Positions 5,776-11,757 of a stretch of 11,757 bases of DNA are shown here, piece after piece. The translations under genes and the position numbers were made by a program. Below the pieces are notes generated by a model. The model ran no database searches and was not told the DNA's origin. It worked only from the letters and a program-made list of their open reading frames with translations. Numbering within the stretch: the stretch's first letter is position 1; every line of letters starts with the position of its first letter. Source of the DNA: a bacterium (lineage in GTDB: Bacteria; UBP14; UBA6098; JAFGQG01); contig JAFGGQ010000025.1 of NCBI GenBank assembly GCA_016930435.1, forward strand, positions 1 through 11,757, given 5' to 3'.

Positions 5776-7803
5776 CTATTTCAGCAACATGGTCTTTTTG
5801 ATGATCCTGTTTTCGCCGAAATGAAGGACTATGAAATAGAGCCCCGATGCAACAAAGTTGGCGTTTATATTCTCACCATCCCAGACCACCTTGATCAATT
5901 CGTTTCCGGAAGCCCTCCCCTCTCCCAGAGATTTTATTTGATTTCCGAGCAGGTCATAGACCAAGAGGCGGTATTCCCCTTCCGGTGGTTTTGCGCTTAC
6001 GGTGGTCCGGCTATTGAAAGGATTAGGAAAAACCTGAAGCAATTCTATATTACTTGGTTTTTGATTGACGAGCTCTTCAACTGCCAAGGTATATCCGAAC
6101 CATTCCAATATTCTTTGCATCAGTGTACTGCGGCTGCCAGGGCTGTCAATGGCTTCGTATCCAAAAGCAAGATATACCACCTTCGAGATACCGTTATTCG
6201 CCCTAATACCCCCGCAGATCCCGGCAGAGTAATTAAAGATAGGGGTTGCAATGCCCCATGGGTCGATCTCGGAGGGATAAAGCTGGTTATCTGCCCCGTC
6301 GCCACCTGAGATTGTTATATTCAGCCCATCGGTGATGGGATCACCGGGTACTCCGCTCAGGGTATGATCATCGGTATCATCATCAACGAAATCCGCATAG
6401 AGATAGCTGTTCAGAAAATCGCAGGAGCCCGTTCCATAAGCGGTTCCATTAGCATCACAGAGATCCCAGCCGATATCCTGACCGGTAATAAAGAGCTTCC
6501 CACCGCTATCCAGAAAGGTTATCAGAGCCTGACGGTCAAAGGCGGTCAGCGTAGGGAAAGACCATCCAGCGAACCAAATCACTATAGGGGCTGCTGACAG
6601 ATCCTCGCCAGTAGGGGAAGCCATGGCAGTATTCCAAAGCTGATATTCTGCTCCCAGTGCATCCAGAGCATCAGTAAAATAGTGATCATAATCATCATCA
6701 CCATCATCTGAAACCACAAGTATTTCAGGATTATTTAACAAATAATAGGTGATCTCATTGCTATGAGAAGGCATAGTGGAAGATGCTACCGTAACCGAAA
6801 TATACCCCGTTCCCGCAATACCATGCGTATTGAACTTGATTTGGATAGAGTCCGAAGTGTGGCCCGGAATTGTCAATGTAGAGGTACCCGTGAATTCCCC
6901 AGCTCCCGTGATATATGAGAATACCCATCCCGAGGGCACGGAGTGTCCTGTAATGTCGATCTGGTAATCATCACTTGCGCTTCCCATGTTCTGTATATAA
7001 GCCTTGACCAGTTTAATTAGGCCAATATTACAGGTCATTGTTTGCAGTGAAAAATACCGGTGATTTACCAAGGGGACCGCATGGTCGGAAACACATTGCA
7101 CAACTTCCCGGGTATCATCATCCTGTACCCAGGCCACCACATTAAGATTGCCTGCACTCCAACCGGGATTCAGGGTTATTACCCTGTTGAAATACTGGGT
7201 ATCGGGAGCGGCGGAAAGATCAAGTAAAATTCCGGACCCGCTGGGCACCAAATCCCTCATAATATCGTCAAAGTGGGTTAACCCGTTCGGAGCTGAATAA
7301 TTAATATTGCTTTCGGTGACTGCTATACGCAAACGTGTATCGCTGGCTACCGGACGGTCCACATAAATGGACACAAATATAGAGCAAGTGGTACCCGCTA
7401 TATGCTTGTAAGCTTCAAGCCTCAAGGGTGAATCCTTCCCAAATCGGGCAAATAAACCATTTACCATCTCCGAAATATTACCTGCATTAGGAGCATAATA
7501 ACCGTCCTCAATCACGGTAGGGGCAGAATCTACACCATAGTAAGAAATACGGTTTATATTTTCCGATGTATTGGCAGAATAGAACGGATCAGTGGAAGAG
7601 GGCCAGTAAACATGATACTCCAGATGCACCATATCATCGTAGGCATAATCTCCTATAACCGAGTTTATAGAGGGTTGAGCAGAAGCGCAAGGTGCGCAAC
7701 TGGTGTTCGAAAATTGTTCAAAAAGAACGATTCTGGGAAAAGCAAAAGCGTTAACTATCAAGCCTGATATCAGAAGCAATATAGTGGAAAACTTTTTATT
7801 CAC
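5776..7803 (-). CDS. Secreted Omp28/thioredoxin-like and amidotransferase-like fusion with sorting domain
   Basis: The 675-residue product has a signal peptide (1-21, ending NAFA). Residues about 23-240 resemble the Omp28-related thioredoxin-like fold: IVLFEQFSNTSCAPC carries a redox-type C36-A-P-C39 motif, and SAPTV (93-97) supplies the expected cis-proline. A beta-rich linker (about 250-355) leads to a class I glutamine-amidotransferase-like alpha/beta domain (about 360-574). That domain opens ILVVSDDGDDDYD and contains FLDSGGKLFITGQDIG; the usual nucleophile-elbow cysteine is Q442, so amidotransferase activity is not expected. The tail from FPNPFN (592-597) is a type IX-type sorting domain ending TMLLK. 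The start is GTG (7801-7803), seven bases after AGAGGA (7811-7816), which overlaps the stop of the upstream gene and suggests translational coupling. Likely extracellular; the CAPC pair could have thiol-disulfide activity, but the substrate is unknown. Confidence 0.87.
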   Translation of the reverse strand: MNKKFSTILLLISGLIVNAFAFPRIVLFEQFSNTSCAPCASAQPSINSVIGDYAYDDMVHLEYHVYWPSSTDPFYSANTSENINRISYYGVDSAPTVIEDGYYAPNAGNISEMVNGLFARFGKDSPLRLEAYKHIAGTTCSIFVSIYVDRPVASDTRLRIAVTESNINYSAPNGLTHFDDIMRDLVPSGSGILLDLSAAPDTQYFNRVITLNPGWSAGNLNVVAWVQDDDTREVVQCVSDHAVPLVNHRYFSLQTMTCNIGLIKLVKAYIQNMGSASDDYQIDITGHSVPSGWVFSYITGAGEFTGTSTLTIPGHTSDSIQIKFNTHGIAGTGYISVTVASSTMPSHSNEITYYLLNNPEILVVSDDGDDDYDHYFTDALDALGAEYQLWNTAMASPTGEDLSAAPIVIWFAGWSFPTLTAFDRQALITFLDSGGKLFITGQDIGWDLCDANGTAYGTGSCDFLNSYLYADFVDDDTDDHTLSGVPGDPITDGLNITISGGDGADNQLYPSEIDPWGIATPIFNYSAGICGGIRANNGISKVVYLAFGYEAIDSPGSRSTLMQRILEWFGYTLAVEELVNQKPSNIELLQVFPNPFNSRTTVSAKPPEGEYRLLVYDLLGNQIKSLGEGRASGNELIKVVWDGENINANFVASGLYFIVLHFGENRIIKKTMLLK

Positions 7804-7814
7804 TATAATATCCT

Positions 7815-10808
7815 CTACTTTAGTAAAAGTACTTTCTGCTGTTTTGCATATCCATTATAGCTTAATTTCAAAATAAATACTCCCGAAGTAAGTCCGCCGG
7901 CATAGAGCGTTTCTCCATTCCACTGGAAAGTATAGTATCCCCGAGGATGGAATCCTAAATTTTCTTTATAAACAACTTTTCCGCCGAGATCGAATATTTC
8001 AATAGTCACATTACCCTCTTCCGGCAAAGCATAGGATATTGAGGTAGATGGATTAAATGGATTGGGATAATTAGGCCCTACCTCGAATTTCACCGGAAGA
8101 TTATGAGAAACCCTCTTTAATCCAAGGGTAGGATTGCGGAAAAGCACCGTCATGGAATCACCAGGAATACCTTCTTCAGTGAGGGGATAAAGATCGTGAA
8201 AATACTGTAATCCTTCGGTTCCATCAACATTCTCCATCCCGATCGTAGCCTCGGGAATGCTGGCTTCAATATCAAGGAAGTTAAAGAGAATATCGGGATT
8301 CCAATGGCTCTCTCCTAACAATACCACCTGGAAGCTGACCGGATGGGCAACATCCTCTTCGTTGATAACATTTTTCCATTCGATTATTATCCGGTCATTT
8401 CGGGTATCTTCATAAAAAATCACCTTGCCCATAATAGCTCCTGTGCCCCGAATAAGATCGCACCACCAGGGATAGAGAGCCAGATTAGGAGCACCCGGAC
8501 TGGGAACCTGGTTATATACGTAGGGATCGGATATAAGGGCGGTATTGAAGGTTAACCAACCATTCATTGCCACTCTGAGCTGATAATAAAGCGTACCAAA
8601 ATAATTAATAGCGGATGAAAAAGTCAGCACCTCCGAAATTTCATCATCATCTATATCCAGTTCATACCCGTCACCGCCTTCGGATGGGTCTATCTCTATC
8701 CATTCAAACAGTGGCGCCCAGGCACTGTCGGAATAGGAATCGACGTAATAGTACCCTCCCGGACCCGGGCCAAAAAAGTGGGGATCCCTTATCATAATTC
8801 TAAAAACATTTCCCGGTGCGCCATAAGGGAGAGATGACCAATTAAGCGCTTCGCTCAGGTCTTGAGCCTTAAAATAATACTTTAATTCCTGACCGCTTAG
8901 GAAGCCCGTAAGGGTATAATAGAATTGCTCACCCACGGATGAATCTGAACCTACCGAAATATATGGATTCGCTCCGATGCTGTAGCACAGGGAATCCAAT
9001 CCCACACCCGATTCATCCGAAATACGGGCAGAAATCACCAGGGGATCCATACACGGCAAGATCATATCCGGAGGGGTATGGTTGATCACGGGGCCGCTCA
9101 AATCAACCATATCAGGGGGATAGAACATAATAGCAAATTCCGGGAACAGTGGGTTGCTGGGAGGATTGTTCTCACACTGATAAGCCAACCCCACCATACC
9201 TTCCTGGTCCTCAATGCCCACCGTAGCCGATTTCCCGAAGCTATGATCGCTCGCCGAAGGGGTCTCAACATCAGCATAATTCAGTTTGATCCGGCCGTCC
9301 TCATATAATACGATCTCGAAAGTCACCGTTTCAGTAGTGGAACTGAATGGCAAGTAGGCATTTTTGTAAATGATGTGAAATTTCCTTTCCGGTATCAGTC
9401 CGGTAACCTTGGTATAAAGGCCGGGCCGGGGACTTAAAGTAGTATCGAAATTCATATCATCCCATAATCCTGTAATTAGTGCATTTGGGACCGCGGACGC
9501 GGGAAAGCAATAGTTGGTTACCCCGGAAACAGTTAACGGTAAGAAAGATATAAAACCGTTGGTGGATGCGTAAACAGTATCATAAGTCCCCCGGTAAAAA
9601 TGGAATGGAAATGGCAGTGGTATGGAAATCGAATTATCATCACCGTACAGCCCCATCAAAAAGGCTCCGGAAATACTGACAGGGGTGTATTCCGGACCAC
9701 CTGGATGATAGGAATCTTTCCAAAGATAGCCGAGGCTGTCAGGCCCCCCTTCTGTATAATGGATAAACGCAGCAGACCGTTTCCGCAGAGTATCATTAAC
9801 TGGCCAGACATCAAGGGTTGGATCGATAAATGCAGTTATCATCACAGACCCCTCTTCGGCTGCAACCCATTCCCTGAAAGAAACGGTATCGGTGCTTCCC
9901 GCGAACATGTCAAAGACTACCGTATCCGAATATATGCTCTCCCCTCCTTCACCTTGAATAACCAGATAACCGGGGATATTTATCATTTCGTACTCGCCAT
10001 TATTACGGCAGACCATCCGGGGAGTTGTTCCTATACCCACCAATCCGATTCCGGCGGGAAGGTTAATTTCCATAATACCAGCATCATAATGAAAACTGGG
10101 TACACTGAATTTCAGAGCCATATTATTCCTGAGTGTGGAATCATTGTAACTGTATTGAAGTCCGATAATACCATTTATGTTTTCCACCCCGATGGTTGCA
10201 GAACGGCCAAAGGAATTGTCATCCGATGCAGATTCCACATCCAGGTACTGGATCAAAATCTCGCCATCCCCCTCGGAACACTCATACAATGTTACTTCAA
10301 AGCTGAGGGGATTTGTAACGTCCGAATACGGATAATATATATTGGACCAGATAATTGTAAATCGGCGGGAAGGACTGCTTCCTTGCATCTTGGTAAAGAC
10401 CCATGAATTTCCCTCAGAACCTCGGATCCTGCCATCATCCCAATGCGGGTAAACAGCATTATTGGGGAAGTTCGTATGGGGAACTGGCTGGTTTAAATAA
10501 GAAGTCGCGCTGGTATCCGAAAAAGTCAACAGACCATTATCGGTGACATAAACCAGGTTATAGCCCCGTCCATAAAAACGGAAAGTAAAAGGGATAATAA
10601 TCTCGATTTGGATATCATCCCCAACATCAGAGCTGCCAGAAAGCCGGGTTGCCCCTGCAGTATCCACCCAATCGAACTCCACCATAGCTTCCCGGTCATC
10701 ACACCAGACATAACCATAAGCATCGGGTCCGCCGCATTCTCCCCAGAGCAAAACGGGCAGAAGGAAAAACAGAGCGCTCATCAAATAAATAGTCATAATT
10801 CTTTTCAT
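7815..10808 (-). CDS. Large surface protein with three repeated beta domains and NPFN sorting domain
   Basis: The 997-residue product begins with a signal peptide (MKRIMTIYLMSALFFLLPVLLWG). Three homologous ~210-residue beta domains lie at about 27-237, 355-564 and 681-893. Each runs 'G..Y..VD/DS', 'FPF.FY', 'Y..V.ASTNG.I.F', 'P..L..WDD', 'F.I.WKN', 'FEV.LYE.G.I...Y.D.E' and 'SATIGIEN..G..GL.Y'. The segments between them look like CARDB-type (about 240-345) and Ig-type (about 570-672) beta sandwiches. The last 84 residues, from YPNPFN (914-919), are a type IX-type sorting domain ending KVLLLK. A TTG at 10854-10856 could add 16 residues, but the ATG at 10806-10808 is preferred: GGAGGT (10819-10824) lies ten bases upstream and the signal peptide starts there. 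The next gene begins 11 bases after the stop. Probably a surface adhesin, stalk or matrix component; no catalytic motif is seen. Confidence 0.88.
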   Translation of the reverse strand: MKRIMTIYLMSALFFLLPVLLWGECGGPDAYGYVWCDDREAMVEFDWVDTAGATRLSGSSDVGDDIQIEIIIPFTFRFYGRGYNLVYVTDNGLLTFSDTSATSYLNQPVPHTNFPNNAVYPHWDDGRIRGSEGNSWVFTKMQGSSPSRRFTIIWSNIYYPYSDVTNPLSFEVTLYECSEGDGEILIQYLDVESASDDNSFGRSATIGVENINGIIGLQYSYNDSTLRNNMALKFSVPSFHYDAGIMEINLPAGIGLVGIGTTPRMVCRNNGEYEMINIPGYLVIQGEGGESIYSDTVVFDMFAGSTDTVSFREWVAAEEGSVMITAFIDPTLDVWPVNDTLRKRSAAFIHYTEGGPDSLGYLWKDSYHPGGPEYTPVSISGAFLMGLYGDDNSISIPLPFPFHFYRGTYDTVYASTNGFISFLPLTVSGVTNYCFPASAVPNALITGLWDDMNFDTTLSPRPGLYTKVTGLIPERKFHIIYKNAYLPFSSTTETVTFEIVLYEDGRIKLNYADVETPSASDHSFGKSATVGIEDQEGMVGLAYQCENNPPSNPLFPEFAIMFYPPDMVDLSGPVINHTPPDMILPCMDPLVISARISDESGVGLDSLCYSIGANPYISVGSDSSVGEQFYYTLTGFLSGQELKYYFKAQDLSEALNWSSLPYGAPGNVFRIMIRDPHFFGPGPGGYYYVDSYSDSAWAPLFEWIEIDPSEGGDGYELDIDDDEISEVLTFSSAINYFGTLYYQLRVAMNGWLTFNTALISDPYVYNQVPSPGAPNLALYPWWCDLIRGTGAIMGKVIFYEDTRNDRIIIEWKNVINEEDVAHPVSFQVVLLGESHWNPDILFNFLDIEASIPEATIGMENVDGTEGLQYFHDLYPLTEEGIPGDSMTVLFRNPTLGLKRVSHNLPVKFEVGPNYPNPFNPSTSISYALPEEGNVTIEIFDLGGKVVYKENLGFHPRGYYTFQWNGETLYAGGLTSGVFILKLSYNGYAKQQKVLLLK
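8130..8768 (-). repeat. Third internal beta-domain copy of the 997-residue protein
   Basis: Protein residues about 681-893. Shared landmarks with the other copies are YYQLRVAMNGWLTF, NLALYPWWCDL, IIIEWKNV, VSFQVVL and EATIGMENVDGTEGLQY. It is the most diverged of the three and has an acidic insertion (YELDIDDDEI) in the first half. Confidence 0.75.
9117..9746 (-). repeat. Second internal beta-domain copy of the 997-residue protein
   Basis: Protein residues about 355-564. Landmarks are GGPDSLGYLWKDS, LPFPFHFY, TVYASTNGFISF, NALITGLWDD, KFHIIYKNAYLPFSS, VTFEIVLYEDGRI and GKSATVGIEDQEGMVGLAY. It begins about 328 codons after copy 1 and copy 3 begins about 326 codons later, so a beta domain plus linker forms a regular module. 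Confidence 0.8.
10098..10730 (-). repeat. First internal beta-domain copy of the 997-residue protein
   Basis: Protein residues about 27-237. Landmarks are GGPDAYGYVWCDD, IPFTFRFY, LVYVTDNGLLTF, NAVYPHWDDG, RFTIIWSNIYYPYSD, LSFEVTLYE and GRSATIGVENINGIIGLQY. It is closest to copy 2. Confidence 0.8.
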
Positions 10809-10818
10809 ATCGGATATT

Positions 10819-10824
10819 ACCTCC
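10819..10824 (-). promoter_or_regulatory. Ribosome binding site deciding the start of the 997-residue gene
   Basis: On the minus strand GGAGGT lies ten bases before the ATG at 10806-10808, slightly longer than ideal spacing. No comparable site precedes the in-frame TTG at 10856, so the ATG is chosen. Confidence 0.7.
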
Positions 10825-10878
10825 CTGGGAATACTTTCCCTTGATTTATAACCCAAATCACTTATTCGAGATAGATTT

Positions 10879-10912
10879 ATTATACAGGGTTTTATTCAAT
10901 TTAATTAAACCC
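10879..10912 (-). promoter_or_regulatory. Possible promoter and inverted repeat upstream of the 997-residue gene
   Basis: On the minus strand a consensus TATAAT is at 10884-10879. Just upstream is an inverted repeat with ten-base arms (10887-10896 and 10903-10912; nine of ten pair, loop of six). No good -35 hexamer is found at the right distance. The repeat lacks a following T-tract, so it is more likely an operator-like dyad than a terminator for the upstream gene. Low certainty. Confidence 0.35.
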
Positions 10913-10935
10913 ATTTATAGTCAGGCATTAATGCA

Positions 10936-11757
10936 TCAGAATATTTCAATGTAAATTGAAAACGAGTAAAATCCAAAGATATCCAGAAATTTGCCCCATT
11001 CCGGTCCCAACAACGGACTCAGGTCAGAAAGTGAGATGCCCACTCCGAGGTAACCCTGGGGGGAAGCCTTTCTTTCCGTAGCTACTTTTAATTTGCCCGA
11101 ATATCCCAGCCCGACATGCAATGGTATTCGGGACGGATCGGGCTGAAATGTTAACCAGTAGATATAATTATTGGCTTCTTCAAGGGTCATTGCCACTATA
11201 GTAGGGGCATAATAATCCGTTGTTTCCAGTGATAGTTTAAAATCAAATCTCTTGGCGAATTCATATTGATCCCGGAAATAAGCCAGGGCAATGCCTATGT
11301 AATCGAACACCAAATCCGAATATCCTAACCCCTGTTTAGGATTATACGCATCTACGGGGTACTCAACCGCGGTCATCCAAAGAAATGCGCTAGTTGCACC
11401 GATAATCCGGGAGAATTTCGGGGAAAAACCACACCACCCAAATAAACCCTTGCAGGCTTGTGTAAGCTTATAGCTCACCAGCAAATGGCTGATCTCATCC
11501 GTATAGACTAATAGGTCATCATCCCAATCATGCTTTTTTATATGAAACTTGCCTACTGAAGGACCCCATACACCAGGCATGTTATCAAAGGCATAATAGG
11601 TCGCTCCAACCAACAAAGCACCGCTCACTCCGCATCTCCAGGGGATGATATGTGCCGGATGCTGCAGCAAGAGTGGAATGGCACACCCTTTTTCGTGAAT
11701 TAACGGAATACTGTCATGGCTTATATATTCCAGGGAATCTCTGTCTGGTTCTCCATG
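10936..11757 (-). CDS. DUF2279/YfiM-like membrane-associated protein, 5' end outside the window
   Basis: The reading frame is open to the window edge (273 residues visible). A TTG at 11668-11670 could be read as a start, but 29 further codons upstream are stop-free and no ribosome site is seen there, so the gene is treated as partial. Visible residues 41-58 form a hydrophobic segment. Residues 71-98 (FHIKKHDWDDD ... YTDEISHLLVSY) match the DUF2279/YfiM pattern of an aromatic-rich FH/W region followed by D-x3-H (D87, H91). A second hydrophobic helix (117-131) leads to EYPVDAYNPKQGLGYSDLVFDYIG (132-155), matching the family's 'E..DG..PK.GFS..D...N..G' block. The C-terminal ~90 residues alternate like outer-membrane beta strands and end in FYSFSIYIEIF. 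Family members are predicted periplasmic or outer-membrane proteins of unknown function. It lies 127 bases upstream of the 997-residue gene on the same strand. Confidence 0.75.
   Translation of the reverse strand, partial: HGEPDRDSLEYISHDSIPLIHEKGCAIPLLLQHPAHIIPWRCGVSGALLVGATYYAFDNMPGVWGPSVGKFHIKKHDWDDDLLVYTDEISHLLVSYKLTQACKGLFGWCGFSPKFSRIIGATSAFLWMTAVEYPVDAYNPKQGLGYSDLVFDYIGIALAYFRDQYEFAKRFDFKLSLETTDYYAPTIVAMTLEEANNYIYWLTFQPDPSRIPLHVGLGYSGKLKVATERKASPQGYLGVGISLSDLSPLLGPEWGKFLDIFGFYSFSIYIEIF

Noticed and set aside
5764-6309. 181-codon open frame on the plus strand
   Set aside because: Antisense to the amidotransferase-like and sorting-domain part of the 675-residue gene; no protein-like features.
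6684-6709. ATC-rich trinucleotide run resembling a microsatellite
   Set aside because: It encodes the acidic SDDGDDDYDH stretch at the start of the amidotransferase-like domain; codon bias for Asp explains the repetition.
9600-10406. 268-codon open frame on the plus strand
   Set aside because: It lies entirely antisense to the 997-residue gene, whose domain repeats and signal peptide are convincing. It has no ribosome site and its translation resembles no family.

Overview
The window comes from a bacterium of moderate GC content, most likely a member of the FCB superphylum outside classical Bacteroidetes (for example Cloacimonadota, Marinimicrobia, Zixibacteria or WOR-3-like lineages). The main evidence is three large secreted proteins ending in the 'NPFN ... 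YDL.G ... W.G ... SG.Y ... LLK' carboxy-terminal domain that marks type IX-type (Por) secretion or sorting in that group. The two best promoters look like ordinary sigma70 promoters (TTGACA/TATATT and TTGCAT/TATATT), not the Bacteroidetes -33/-7 type. The lineage is an inference; no rRNA or tRNA is present to settle it.

All protein genes lie on the minus strand and are read here from high to low coordinates. (a) 11757-10936: 3' part of a DUF2279/YfiM-like membrane-associated protein, whose frame is open to the window edge. (b) 10808-7815 and 7803-5776: two genes 11 nt apart. The first encodes a 997-residue surface protein with three copies of a ~210-residue beta domain. The second encodes a 675-residue fusion of an Omp28/thioredoxin-like CAPC domain, a class I amidotransferase-like fold without its cysteine, and a sorting tag. 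(c) 5775-5280: a gene-free stretch. Its plus strand carries the window's only RNA gene, a ~180-nt RNA with its own promoter, a long closing stem and a T-tract, best explained as 6S RNA. The 5615-5775 part next to it holds only short AT-rich inverted repeats and no convincing terminator. (d) 5279-4413 and 4395-3580: dapA-dapB, the first two dedicated steps of diaminopimelate/lysine synthesis; the DapA active site has two unusual substitutions. (e) 3509-1641, 1586-588 and 572-120: a strong promoter whose -35 hexamer overlaps the dapB stop codon appears to drive a 622-residue untagged secreted protein, a 332-residue tagged secreted protein with an EF-hand-like calcium loop, and a UspA stress protein. 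(f) 119-1: AT-rich sequence with a short inverted repeat and no gene.

The region therefore interleaves housekeeping genes (lysine/peptidoglycan precursor synthesis, a global RNA regulator of RNA polymerase, a stress protein) with genes for large exported beta-rich proteins. No mobile element, CRISPR array or phage gene was seen. The points most worth a second look are the 6S-like RNA, the altered DapA active site, the Omp28/amidotransferase-like fusion, and the three-copy beta-domain protein.
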